Shown: in pieces, positions 1-8,301 of the stretch
Numbering within the stretch: the stretch's first letter is position 1
Layout of the letters: each line of letters starts with the position of its first letter
Assembly (NCBI RefSeq): GCF_018861865.1
Contig: NZ_JAHLDV010000003.1
Coordinates: 1-64,000 of the forward strand
Direction: 5' to 3'
Length of the DNA stretch: 64,000 nt
From: Clostridium frigoris
GTDB lineage: Bacteria; Bacillota; Clostridia; Clostridiales; Clostridiaceae
The notes under the pieces: generated by a model
The model's input: the letters and a program-made list of their open reading frames with translations, nothing else
What the model was told of the DNA's origin: nothing
The model's database searches: none
Translations under genes and position numbers: made by a program

Positions 1-276
1 TATCGAGAAGCTCAGCATAATGGGTAAAGTTTGCTTCGTGATATTTAGTTTTATATAGATCTATAATCATATGCCTAATATCTTTTGAAATTGTATGAAC
101 AGGTTTAGTTCCTTTATTACCATGGATAAAGAATTCCTTACCATTAGAACAATATCCTTTAATCATACGATTTAGATGTCTAACAGTGCACCCAATACGA
201 AGGGCAGCAGCTTTCTTATTACCATTAACTTCTACTAATTTTTTGATGATTTGATATTTAAAATCTTCTTTCATAC
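1..276 (-). CDS. Transposase N-terminal fragment (ISNCY/IS1202-like), cut by the window edge
   Basis: The visible 92 residues start MKEDFKYQIIKKLVEVNGNK and contain a helix-turn-helix region (KKAAALRIGCTVRHLNRMIKG) followed by FIHGNKGTKP, the typical start of integrase-core transposases of the ISNCY/IS1202 type. The ATG (276-274) has an AGAAAGGT ribosome-binding site. The frame is open to base 1, so the catalytic domain lies outside the window. Family assignment rests on the look of the N-terminus and is inferred; being a transposase is fairly secure. Confidence 0.7.
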
Positions 277-386
277 TTAAGTCTACCTTTCTGATTACGA
301 ACACCTCATTTATAAATTCTTATGAGGTAATTCTACACTATATTTTTGTCTGTTTGGGACATAATCAAAAATGGTATACTAGGACA
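277..386 (-). mobile_element. Putative terminal segment of the insertion sequence
   Basis: Upstream of the transposase start the minus strand begins TGTCCTAGTATACC (386-373) and carries a second related block ATGTCCCAAACAG some 15 bases inside. A TGTCC start and an internal GTCCCAAA block resemble the ends of ISNCY/IS1202 or IS481-type elements. The other end is outside the window, so no inverted-repeat match or target duplication could be tested. Confidence 0.4.
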
Positions 387-760
387 TTATCATAAACGGA
401 TCATAAATTTTGTACTTTATTTTAAAATTTACTTGCATTTAAATCTAAAATGTTATATACTAAGAAAGTTACCTAGTAACAATAAAACACATACAAAACT
501 ATCTAATACGTACTAACGCATTAAAAATTGGATCATTAAATCACTTAACAAAAGAAAAGACATGAATTTTAAAAACCCACGCTTAAGTTCTTACCCTTTT
601 CATTCGAAAATTTCTTAATGAATCCCTTATTAAAATTTTGTTGAATAATGTACTGATAACACTTATAACATATTATTTGTTATAACATGAATTAAAATCA
701 CATTATATGAGTTATAATCAATATTTTTGTGTACCCATATACTATCAAGGAGGTGCCTAA
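387..760. other. Non-coding spacer with a perfect palindrome
   Basis: No convincing gene is visible in these about 370 bases. It contains a perfect 8-bp inverted repeat TTATAACA / TGTTATAA at 663-670 and 678-685 with a 7-base loop, about 75 bases before the small ORF at 761. This could be an operator or part of the promoter of that ORF; the sequence is too AT-rich to choose promoter boxes with confidence. Confidence 0.35.
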
Positions 761-829
761 ATGAGAACAGATTACGTATTTGAAATTACAGAAGATGTAA
801 TAAATGAATGTTTGGAATGTCTAGACTAA
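761..829 (+). CDS. Very small ORF, 22 residues, acidic with two C-terminal cysteines
   Basis: The ORF starts ATG at 761 behind a near-perfect AAGGAGGTG ribosome-binding site (748-756) and is followed 27 bases later by an intrinsic terminator, so it looks like a complete monocistronic unit. The peptide begins MRTDYVFEITEDVINE and ends CLECLD. It is acidic, lacks a hydrophobic signal segment and has a C-x2-C pair near its end. I do not recognise the family. It could be a leader or regulatory peptide, a peptide precursor, or chance; the strong RBS and terminator argue against chance. Confidence 0.5.
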   Translation: MRTDYVFEITEDVINECLECLD

Positions 830-855
830 CAACTAACAACTAACAAATAAAAAGC

Positions 856-898
856 AAATCTATCACTACTACGGCTCTAGTGAAGGTTTCTTTTTTTT
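856..898 (+). terminator. Intrinsic terminator after the 22-residue ORF
   Basis: A stem TCACTA/TAGTGA (863-868, 878-883), extended by weaker AAATCT/AGGTTT pairing, is followed by a run of eight T residues at 891-898. Confidence 0.7.
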
Positions 899-1066
899 AT
901 AAATACATATGTATAATTTTAAATTTAAAATGGATACTGGAGAGTATTTCTAGAGTATATATCCTCTTAATATTTTCAAATAAAAAATGTTAAAAAAAGA
1001 GGAAATTCCTTTTAGATATAGAATATATATTATAAGAGACTATTTACTTGAAAAGGAGTGACTAAA

Positions 1067-1249
1067 ATGTTAACGATTTCTTTTATTAGTGGTGAAAGTG
1101 AAATATTGGATTTAAAACAATCTGAAAGTGATTTATTTAAAAACTGGTTTTATAATTTTGAAAATACAAGGCCCCATGAAGTTAATACTATGGGTAAAAA
1201 ATATTTATTTAATAAGAAGGCAATAGCTTATATTGAGATAGAACCTTAG
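1067..1249 (+). CDS. Hypothetical protein, 60 residues
   Basis: A short protein starting MLTISFISGESEILDLKQSE and ending YIEIEP. The start at 1067 is chosen over an upstream in-frame GTG at 1058 because AAAAGGAG (1051-1058) sits 8 bases before the ATG and the GTG overlaps that site. No signal peptide or membrane segment is visible and I do not recognise a family. It ends just before a strong bidirectional terminator shared with the converging pullulanase gene. Confidence 0.6.
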   Translation: MLTISFISGESEILDLKQSESDLFKNWFYNFENTRPHEVNTMGKKYLFNKKAIAYIEIEP

Positions 1250-1300
1250 GTTCTAGTACTTTATTAAGCAAGTAAACGTTTTGTTATATAAATTAAATAA

Positions 1301-1336
1301 AAGAAACTGCATTTTTAAAATGCAGTTTCTTTTATT
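1301..1336. terminator. Bidirectional intrinsic terminator
   Basis: AGAAACTGCATTTT pairs with AAAATGCAGTTTCT, with A-rich and T-rich flanks on the two sides, between the converging 60-residue gene and the pullulanase gene. Confidence 0.85.
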
Positions 1337-1362
1337 GTTCATAATCATTTTCAAATAATCTA

Positions 1363-3255
1363 TTAGCTTTTACATAATATAAAGGTAGATAAGGATGATA
1401 TAAGTATCTCATTTTGGCAAGTTTTAGCGCCTCTACATACTCCCCTCATATTCACTTCAAATTCATTTGCTATAATTAACCATTCATCAGTATCTGGCAT
1501 AATAAATTTAATTTCATTCTTGTTAGCATTATGAATTATAAGTAATTTACTATAATCATCCGTGAAAGTTGAGGTTAGTTCATATGCAACGCATTTATAA
1601 GGTGATTCAAGGAATTTAAGCGAATTTCTTACATCGTTATCATTGTCTAGAGTCAAAACTTTTTGACTTTTTCTTAAAGCGATAAGTCCTTTAATGTATT
1701 CATAAGTTTCTGTAAATTCAGATTTTCTATCCCAACTTATTTTATTAATCATGTCTCCGGCATTATAACTATTATGGTTTCCTTGTTTAGTCCTTAATAT
1801 TTCTGTTCCTCCTTGGATAAATGGAACCCCTTGCGAGGTAAGCACTATGGATAAGGCTAACCTATTCATTTTCTCTCTTTCTAACGGAGTATTATTAGGA
1901 TTGCTTTTCTCAAATTTGTCATACAAACATAAGTTATCATGAGAGCTTACATAGTTTATTGTTTCTCCAGGATTCTGGGCAAAATTGTATATACTATTGT
2001 TATATCTTATTCCACCAACAATACCTTTTTTAATTTCTAACTCAAAACCTTCTCCACCGTTAACAAACCCTAAACTGTTGCCATCATTATCTCCCTTTAT
2101 AGCATTTCTTAGATCATCATTAAATATGGATATCTGCATACCTCTTTGGCTTCCTTTCCTTAGTTGCCTATACTCAGGTAATGAAGTTGGTCCACCTGTC
2201 CATGGCTCACCATAAATAATGATATTTGGATTAATAATTTTAACTTCATTTTCAACCTCTCTCATAGTATCAATATCATAAAGTGACATTAAATCGAATC
2301 TAAAACCATCGATTTTGTATTCCTGAGACCAAAACTTAATACTATCAACTATAAATTTTCTCACCATTGGTTTTTCAGATGCAATTTCATTTCCACAACC
2401 AGAACCATTTGTATAGTTGCCATCATCATCTGTTCTATAATAGTATTTTGGAACTAAAATATCCATCGGAGAACTTTCTTTAGTAAAAGTGTGATTATAT
2501 ACAACATCCATAATTACAAAAATTCCATTTTCATGTAAGGTCTGAACCATTAATTTGAACTCTTTTATTCGTACAGTACCATCACTAGAATTAGTAGCAT
2601 ATGAACCTTCTGGAACATTGTATAAATATGGATCATATCCCCAATTATATCTCTCTTTAGTCTCATCCAGGCTTGCAAAATCATAAACAGGTAATAAGTG
2701 AACATGGGTTATTCCTAAGTCTTTGAGGTGATCAAGTCCTGTAATAACACCATTAGGTGTTTTAGTGTTTTTCTCAGTAAAAGCTAAGTATTTTCCTTTG
2801 CTTTTTATTCCTGAGTCTTCTGATGATGAAAAATCTCTAATATGTATTTCGTATATAATTGACTCTGTTCTATTAATTGATGTAGGTCTTTTGTGATTTT
2901 CCCAATTATCTGGATTTATAGAAGAAAAATCAACAATCATTCCCTTTTTACCACTATCACTTGCACCTTTGGTGTATATATCTGGTGTTTCTCTTTCTAT
3001 TCCATCGTTTAATACCAAATAATTATAATATTTATTTTTATAATTTCCAATAAGTTTAAGTTCCCAAACTCCATTTTCTATTTTATTCATTTCATATTTT
3101 TGTCCTGATTTATCATTAAATGAGTTATAAACTATTACTGATACTTTATCTATGGTGGGCGCCCATACCTTAAATATTGTATTATCGTGTGAATAAACAG
3201 TGCCTAAGTCATTTCCATTATATATAAATTCATGAGTATCTAATATTTCTACCAT
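1363..3255 (-). CDS. pulA: Type I pullulanase (debranching enzyme), cytosolic
   Basis: This 630-residue GH13 enzyme should cleave alpha-1,6 branch points of pullulan, limit dextrins or glycogen. An N-terminal CBM48-like domain (FKVWAPTIDKVSVIVYNSF) precedes the barrel. The type I pullulanase signature YNWGYDP is at residues 203-209, region I DVVYNHT at 250-256, region II GFRFDLM with nucleophile Asp321, region III YGEPW with acid/base Glu350, and region IV SHDN with Asp440, so all catalytic residues are present. No signal peptide is visible, which fits an intracellular role. The ATG at 3255 is preferred over an upstream TTG because AAGGAGA lies 9 bases ahead. It converges on a shared terminator. 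A paralogue with a damaged active site lies at 12691-15429. Confidence 0.93.
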   Translation of the reverse strand: MVEILDTHEFIYNGNDLGTVYSHDNTIFKVWAPTIDKVSVIVYNSFNDKSGQKYEMNKIENGVWELKLIGNYKNKYYNYLVLNDGIERETPDIYTKGASDSGKKGMIVDFSSINPDNWENHKRPTSINRTESIIYEIHIRDFSSSEDSGIKSKGKYLAFTEKNTKTPNGVITGLDHLKDLGITHVHLLPVYDFASLDETKERYNWGYDPYLYNVPEGSYATNSSDGTVRIKEFKLMVQTLHENGIFVIMDVVYNHTFTKESSPMDILVPKYYYRTDDDGNYTNGSGCGNEIASEKPMVRKFIVDSIKFWSQEYKIDGFRFDLMSLYDIDTMREVENEVKIINPNIIIYGEPWTGGPTSLPEYRQLRKGSQRGMQISIFNDDLRNAIKGDNDGNSLGFVNGGEGFELEIKKGIVGGIRYNNSIYNFAQNPGETINYVSSHDNLCLYDKFEKSNPNNTPLEREKMNRLALSIVLTSQGVPFIQGGTEILRTKQGNHNSYNAGDMINKISWDRKSEFTETYEYIKGLIALRKSQKVLTLDNDNDVRNSLKFLESPYKCVAYELTSTFTDDYSKLLIIHNANKNEIKFIMPDTDEWLIIANEFEVNMRGVCRGAKTCQNEILISSLSTFILCKS

Positions 3256-3456
3256 TATCAAATCTCTCCTTAAAAATCCACTAATGTGGTCCAATTAATT
3301 TTATTCCAATATGTAATTGTATATATATTCCTTAACAGTATAATATTAATTGTAATATTAATCAAGATAGACTTATATATAATATTTATATATAGTAAAT
3401 ACAGACAAGCCTTTACCATATAATATAGTGATATCTATTGTAAAGAAGATGATAAT

Positions 3457-4044
3457 ATGAATGATGACAAAAACTACTACATTCAATTAAATAGTAAAGT
3501 TGAAAAAATGCTTAAAACTTCAGAATTTTTAGGGTCTGGTCATAATGGAATAGTTTATTTACTTCCTAACAAAAGAGTAATTAAAATTTTTAGAGATAAA
3601 AAAGTTTGTGCTGGAGAATATAATATTTTTATTAAAACTAGGAAAAGCAAATATTTTCCTAATGTTTATGAGCATGGAGCATACTATATTGTACGAGATT
3701 ATGCAGGTGGACAACGTCTTGATAAATATATTAAAAAACATGGCATTAATGAAATAATATCTCTTAACATAATTAAACTTATTGAAGAATTTACAAAACT
3801 TAAATTTAATAGACTAGACATTAGGTGCAAAGATTTATATTTGATGGATGATTTTTCTCTTAATGTAATTGATCCTAAAAATAGTTACTCTAAAAATGTA
3901 GCTTATCCAAGACATTTAATGAAGGGATTAAATAACTTAGGGGTAGTAGATGAATTTTTATCAGTAGTTAGTGTAAAACGCCCTAAAACTTATAAGCTAT
4001 GGAGTGTTAGATTTAAACAATATTTAGAAAAAAATATTAAGTAG
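3457..4044 (+). CDS. Small atypical protein kinase-like protein
   Basis: This 195-residue protein looks like the core of a eukaryotic-type kinase fold. It has a glycine-rich loop GSGHNGIVY near residue 27, a VIKIF strand with the candidate ATP-binding lysine, and a following Glu in GEYNIF. A catalytic-loop-like RLDIRCKDLYL replaces the usual HRD...N, and VIDPKN stands where DFG is expected. Such short kinases resemble the YrzF/Bud32-like group in Firmicutes. The altered loops leave activity uncertain. It is divergent from pulA and appears monocistronic. The kinase-fold call is fairly good; substrates are unknown. Confidence 0.6.
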   Translation: MNDDKNYYIQLNSKVEKMLKTSEFLGSGHNGIVYLLPNKRVIKIFRDKKVCAGEYNIFIKTRKSKYFPNVYEHGAYYIVRDYAGGQRLDKYIKKHGINEIISLNIIKLIEEFTKLKFNRLDIRCKDLYLMDDFSLNVIDPKNSYSKNVAYPRHLMKGLNNLGVVDEFLSVVSVKRPKTYKLWSVRFKQYLEKNIK

Positions 4045-4162
4045 GTATAAAAAATTTGTACTATAAACTTTCTCATATTTATATAATATGAATATTAGGT
4101 AATAATTAAAATAGAATAAGAGATTGTAATCCGTAAAGGTTACAGTCTCATATTCTAATGGT

Positions 4163-4651
4163 TTATTGCAACACATTTAACTCTCTTAAATCATCTAGAA
4201 ATTCTTGAAAGTTTAGTGCTCTTGAAGAATTTAATATTATTTTTGCATTTCGAATTAACTTTTTATCATCCGTTACAAGGATATATTCTTTATTTTTTTC
4301 GCAAATATCAATTAAACTATAATCATTTATTGAAATTTTATCTCCATTAACTAAATATATCCTTTTATTTTGTTGATATTTAATAAAATCACTTGATAAA
4401 CTAGAATCGATTAAATTTGAAGCTATTTCATTATTAGTAATGATATGTCCTAATAATTTCAAAAATTTATTTGAAAGTACAAAATCTTCATTGAATTTTA
4501 CATATTCTTTTACTGATAATTCCCCTGCTATATCCTCTGAAATTTTAAAATCAATTGATTTTATATTTTCAATATCATCAAGCAAAGTAGGATATTTACT
4601 CCACACCTTTATAATAATATTAGTATCCAATAAATACTCTTTACATATCAT
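4163..4651 (-). CDS. PIN-domain protein (putative RNase, orphan)
   Basis: This 162-residue protein shows the PIN-domain pattern of spaced acidic residues: LLDTNIII at residues 7-14, a middle acidic segment (EDIAGELSVKE), INDYSLIDICE at about 110, and ILVTDDKKLIRNA near 125. PIN domains are usually Mg-dependent ribonucleases, often VapC-type toxins. No antitoxin-like small gene precedes it on the same strand, so it is either a solitary PIN nuclease or has a partner elsewhere. RBS AAGGAGATAAG precedes the ATG at 4651. Confidence 0.65.
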   Translation of the reverse strand: MICKEYLLDTNIIIKVWSKYPTLLDDIENIKSIDFKISEDIAGELSVKEYVKFNEDFVLSNKFLKLLGHIITNNEIASNLIDSSLSSDFIKYQQNKRIYLVNGDKISINDYSLIDICEKNKEYILVTDDKKLIRNAKIILNSSRALNFQEFLDDLRELNVLQ

Positions 4652-4955
4652 AATCTTATCTCCTTTAGAAGTAAATGTATAGTAGTTTTTTTATTAAAAG
4701 ATGGTTGGATAACTATTTTATTAATATTATATTCATTATTATCTAAATAGTTAACTAATATTAGTCTTTTATTTTATCTTGATAAATGTATATATTACCA
4801 TTATAATTTAGATGATATTATATAATTTCTAGCTTTCTAAGGCGAATATTATTTAATAAAACTAACTTATAATACTAATATAAATACAACATTAATATTA
4901 TTAAAGTGAGAATATAAAGAAAGGAGTAGCTGATTCGCAGCTAATAGATGAAACT
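4652..4955. other. AT-rich divergent intergenic region
   Basis: About 300 bases separate the PIN-domain gene (minus) from a small plus-strand gene. TAACTATTT and AAATAGTTA form a widely spaced inverted repeat around 4709-4752. No ORF with a credible ribosome-binding site is present. Promoters for both flanking genes must lie here but cannot be picked reliably in such AT-rich sequence. Confidence 0.3.
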
Positions 4956-4958
4956 ATG
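4921..4958 (+). promoter_or_regulatory. Unusual ribosome-binding region: hairpin between Shine-Dalgarno and start codon
   Basis: AAGGAG at 4921-4926 lies 29 bases before the ATG at 4956, too far for normal initiation. A perfect stem TAGCTG/CAGCTA (4927-4932, 4938-4943; loop ATTCG) starts directly after the GGAG. Folding it would bring the ATG to an effective distance of 12 bases. An out-of-frame ATG at 4948 (effective distance 4) opens only a 9-codon frame. Confidence 0.5.
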
Positions 4959-5141
4959 GAAATACATGTATTTTTAAAAGGAAGTAAAAAAGCTGTTATT
5001 TATAGCGGTGATAGAATTGATGTTTTAGATTTTGAAATGAACAAAGTTAAATATAAGCAAATTAGATATTTTAGGAAGGGTTTCAGCAAAAGTGAGCTTA
5101 TAGAACAAGAAAGTATAAACAAAATAATTACAATAGATTGA
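4956..5141 (+). CDS. Hypothetical protein, 61 residues
   Basis: A small basic protein starting MEIHVFLKGSKKAVIYSGDR with a C-terminal ELIEQESINKIITID. The N-terminal half looks like a short beta-rich fold (VFLKG...AVIYSGDRIDVLDF). No family is recognised. The start is the first ATG giving the full frame, although the strong AAGGAG lies upstream of a hairpin. Its stop codon overlaps the first base of a strong terminator. Confidence 0.55.
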   Translation: MEIHVFLKGSKKAVIYSGDRIDVLDFEMNKVKYKQIRYFRKGFSKSELIEQESINKIITID

Positions 5142-5185
5142 TAATAAATACCTACATTCTTCAATTGAATGTAGGTATTTATTAT
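5141..5185. terminator. Strong bidirectional terminator
   Basis: A perfect 19-bp stem: ATAATAAATACCTACATTC (5141-5159) pairs with its reverse complement at 5167-5185, loop of 7 bases. It sits between the converging 61-residue gene and the YgiQ gene. Confidence 0.9.
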
Positions 5186-5191
5186 CATTAA

Positions 5192-7216
5192 TTATTGTCT
5201 TTTCTTAAGTTTTGATTTCTTTTTGTTAACACTTTTAATTGCCTGGTTTGTCCTACCTTGAGTGATTATAGGTTTACCTTTCTCTTTAAGTTTTTTATTT
5301 ATAGGGGTATCCTTAGTCTTACTCCTTGTGGTATTAACTTTATTTCTATTTTCACTTTTATATTCTTTTTGCTTTCCATTTAGATTATCAGATGGTTCTT
5401 TTTTCTTTTTACCTCTAGGTTTTACTAGGCACTTAGGTCCATAACCAATGAGGTCTTCTCTTCCAGCTTGAGTTAAAGCTGATAATACTAAATCATATTT
5501 CATAGGGTCTTTATACTGAAGAAGCGCCCTTTGCATAGCCTTTTCGTTTTTTGTTTTAGGTATATGAACTTCCTCAAGAGTTACTGGATCAAATCCTGTG
5601 TAAAACATTGTTGTAGAAAGGGTTCCAGGGGTTGGATAAAAATCTTGAACTTGCTCTGGCTGATAATTAATATCTCTAAGATATTCTGCTAGTTCTATTG
5701 AGGACTCAAGTGTGCATCCAGGATGACTAGACATAAAATAAGGAATAACGTATTGCTTCTTTCCAATTTTATCAGTAGCTGCATAGAATTTCTCTAAAAA
5801 TTTATTATAAGTTTTTCCGGCTGGCTTACCCATGTATTTTAAAACTTTATGAGATACATGCTCTGGTGCAACCTTTAGCTGTCCACTTACATGATGCTTT
5901 ATAAGTTCATTTAAAAAAGTATCATCCTTGTCTGCCATAATATAGTCATAACGTAGTCCTGATCTTACAAACACTTTTTTTATATTAGGCAGTTCTCTTA
6001 ATTTTCTAAGGAGTTTTAAATACTCCATATGATCAACATCTAAATTTTTACATGGGCTAGGATGAAGACATTGTCTATCCTTGCAAGCACCTACTTTCAA
6101 CTGCTTATCACATGCTGGCTTTCTAAAATTAGCTGTAGGACCTCCTACATCATGAATATATCCCTTAAAATCCTTAAGTTTTGTAATTTGAATTGCTTCT
6201 TCAATTAGTGAATTTTCACTTCTACTTTGTACAATTCTTCCTTGATGAAAAGTTATGGCACAAAAAGCGCAGCTTCCGAAACATCCTCTTGAACTTACTA
6301 AACTAAATTGAACTTCCTCTATAGCAGGTATTCCGCCCATTGCTTCATAACTAGGGTGATAATTTTTCTGATAAGGCAGACCATAAACTTTATCTAATTC
6401 TTCTCTCGTAAGAGGCATTTCTGGTTTATTTTGTATAAGATATTTATTAGCATGTTTTTGTACAATGCCAATTCCGCGAATGGGATCTTGCTGATCATAT
6501 TGTATTTTAAAGGCTTCTGAATATTTATGTACATCTCTACATACTTCTTTATAAGATGCTATTTCAATGTAGCCTTTTATGTTTGATATATCGTCAGTAA
6601 CATAACAGGTGCCAAGTACTTGTGTAATATCTTTTATATCTATGCCTTCATTTAACTGCTCAGCAATGTTAACAACTTGTTTTTCACCCATACCATAAAT
6701 CAACAAATCTGCTGCGCTATCTATAAGCATAGATTTTCTTACTTTATCACTCCAATAATCATAATGCGCAAAACGCCTTAAACTTGCTTCTATGCCACCA
6801 ATAATAAGAGGAACATTTTTATATGCTTCTCTTATTCTATTGCAATAAACTATTGTTGCTCTATCTGGTCTCAGACCCATCTTTGCACCAGGAGAATATA
6901 AATCTTTTTCTCTTATTTTCTTGCTTACAGTATAATGATTAACCATAGAATCCATATTCCCGGAATTAACTAGAAATCCTAGCCTTGGTTTGCCCAATTT
7001 TTTAAAATCATCTATATTTTTCCAGCCAGGTTGGGCAATTATCCCTATTTTATAGCCTTCATTTTCTAGAACCCTAGAAATGATTGCAGTTCCAAAACTA
7101 TGGTGATCTACATATGCATCACCAGTAACTATAATAAAATCTAATTCTGTCCATCCTCTATTTTCAATATCCTCTTTGCTTATAGGTAAATATTTATTAT
7201 CCTTAATTAGGTCCAC
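5192..7216 (-). CDS. YgiQ family radical SAM protein (UPF0313)
   Basis: This 674-residue protein has the UPF0313/YgiQ N-terminal domain ([20 protein letters not shown] near residue 28) and a radical SAM cluster motif in [20 protein letters not shown] (C-x3-C-x2-C) near the middle, followed by [16 protein letters not shown]. The last 80 residues are a Lys/Arg-rich tail. Family members bind a 4Fe-4S cluster and SAM; the substrate is unknown. The only upstream start in frame is GTG at 7216, which directly abuts AAGAAGG. An ATT codon at 7207 would be better spaced, so the exact start is uncertain. It appears monocistronic. Confidence 0.9.
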   Translation of the reverse strand: MDLIKDNKYLPISKEDIENRGWTELDFIIVTGDAYVDHHSFGTAIISRVLENEGYKIGIIAQPGWKNIDDFKKLGKPRLGFLVNSGNMDSMVNHYTVSKKIREKDLYSPGAKMGLRPDRATIVYCNRIREAYKNVPLIIGGIEASLRRFAHYDYWSDKVRKSMLIDSAADLLIYGMGEKQVVNIAEQLNEGIDIKDITQVLGTCYVTDDISNIKGYIEIASYKEVCRDVHKYSEAFKIQYDQQDPIRGIGIVQKHANKYLIQNKPEMPLTREELDKVYGLPYQKNYHPSYEAMGGIPAIEEVQFSLVSSRGCFGSCAFCAITFHQGRIVQSRSENSLIEEAIQITKLKDFKGYIHDVGGPTANFRKPACDKQLKVGACKDRQCLHPSPCKNLDVDHMEYLKLLRKLRELPNIKKVFVRSGLRYDYIMADKDDTFLNELIKHHVSGQLKVAPEHVSHKVLKYMGKPAGKTYNKFLEKFYAATDKIGKKQYVIPYFMSSHPGCTLESSIELAEYLRDINYQPEQVQDFYPTPGTLSTTMFYTGFDPVTLEEVHIPKTKNEKAMQRALLQYKDPMKYDLVLSALTQAGREDLIGYGPKCLVKPRGKKKKEPSDNLNGKQKEYKSENRNKVNTTRSKTKDTPINKKLKEKGKPIITQGRTNQAIKSVNKKKSKLKKRQ

Positions 7217-7469
7217 CTTCTTTTGATTTAATCGTAAGTTTGAATATATAATTCAAAATACAATTATATCATGCTTTACAGATTAATTCTCTAAAAATAA
7301 TAAATTGAACTATATATTTAATTTATCTCTTATATTAAAAAAATTACAATTTCTTGTAATTTTAATAACAACATTTTTTATGTGTTTGCGTATAATATAA
7401 TGAATTCATGTTGTGAAGCGAATTAGTTTAAACTATAATTTAATATTTTATAAAACAAGGAGGAAATAT

Positions 7470-7856
7470 ATGAAAAGTTTAATAGATAATGTGAAGAATA
7501 AAAACATAGGATATAGTGAAGAAGCAATAACAAGCACTACTAACAATATTCAACAAGATTTTAAAATAAATATTCATAATGGAAAAGGTTTTTTTGAAAC
7601 TGGTATTAATAATTCCTTTTGGTCCAGCTTAATTATTACTGCTAAAATATTTCAGCCTCAAAATGGAGCTTTCGATATTGTAATTAGAGACAAAGCAAAA
7701 AGAAATTTAATAGTTTACGAAAATCACAACATGGTACATGATAAAGAGATATCATTTAAATATAAAACAGGCTTAAAGGTAAATCTTCTAATTGAAGCTA
7801 TTTGGACGCAACCTAAAGATACAACTCTATGTGGAGAAATATCTATTAATTACTAA
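7470..7856 (+). CDS. Hypothetical protein, 128 residues
   Basis: The ATG at 7470 is preferred over an upstream in-frame TTG/ATG region because AAGGAGGAAAT lies just before it. The protein begins MKSLIDNVKNKNIGYSEEAI and its second half (GAFDIVIRDKAKRNLIVYEN) looks beta-rich. It has no signal peptide, membrane segment or cysteine cluster. I do not recognise the family. It is followed by a long AT-rich hairpin shared with the converging gene at 7943-8257. Confidence 0.6.
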   Translation: MKSLIDNVKNKNIGYSEEAITSTTNNIQQDFKINIHNGKGFFETGINNSFWSSLIITAKIFQPQNGAFDIVIRDKAKRNLIVYENHNMVHDKEISFKYKTGLKVNLLIEAIWTQPKDTTLCGEISINY

Positions 7857-7867
7857 TTCTTATATTT

Positions 7868-7946
7868 CTAATCCTATTTAGGTTTATTAAATTATTTATT
7901 ATTAAATTATTTATTATTAAATTTAATAAACCTAAATAGGAATTAG
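7868..7946. terminator. Long convergent hairpin with AT-rich direct repeats in the loop
   Basis: CTAATCCTATTTAGGTTTATTAAATT (7868-7893) pairs with AATTTAATAAACCTAAATAGGAATTAG ending at 7946, with one bulge. The loop consists of tandem copies of a 15-base unit built from TTATTATTAAATTAT. It overlaps the stop codon of the minus-strand gene. It most likely terminates both converging units. Confidence 0.7.
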
Positions 7947-8257
7947 ACTTGTTCATTTACTTTTTCAAGTAATATTAAAAAGTCGTCCTGATTTTTCCTT
8001 TCCAAATACATATCTATAAGTGACTGAGTAGACAATTTATTAAGACCTTTATATCCATTATCTAAAATATCAGTTAAAACATTCATAAAATAGTCTTTAC
8101 TTTTATCTATATTCTTAAGCATCTTTGTAGATATATCATTTATTATTTCTTCTTTTATATTTTCTCTAAGCTTTTCTGTATATTCTTTCATAAAAATTTG
8201 CGTATCTTCAGGGTACTGAGAAAAATCACCTGACATTATATCTTGAATTTTCATCAT
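7943..8257 (-). CDS. Hypothetical acidic helical protein, 104 residues
   Basis: The protein begins MMKIQDIMSGDFSQYPEDTQ and continues with charged, probably helical sequence (FMKEYTEKLRENIKEEIIND), ending VNEQV. AAGGAG lies 5 bases before the ATG at 8257 and 8 before the ATG at 8254, so either may be the start; a GTG at 8263 overlaps the RBS and is rejected. It is upstream of nothing on its strand and downstream of glk by divergent logic only; no family is recognised. Confidence 0.55.
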   Translation of the reverse strand: MMKIQDIMSGDFSQYPEDTQIFMKEYTEKLRENIKEEIINDISTKMLKNIDKSKDYFMNVLTDILDNGYKGLNKLSTQSLIDMYLERKNQDDFLILLEKVNEQV

Positions 8258-8301
8258 AACCACTCCTTAATAAATTATAACATTATTATTTAATATTAAT
8301 G

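Noticed and set aside
4108-4150. Hairpin GAGATTGTAATCC/GGTTACAGTCTC as a terminator of the kinase-like gene
   Set aside because: Pairing is imperfect and neither strand has a convincing T run, so it was not listed as a feature; it may still end one of the flanking transcripts.
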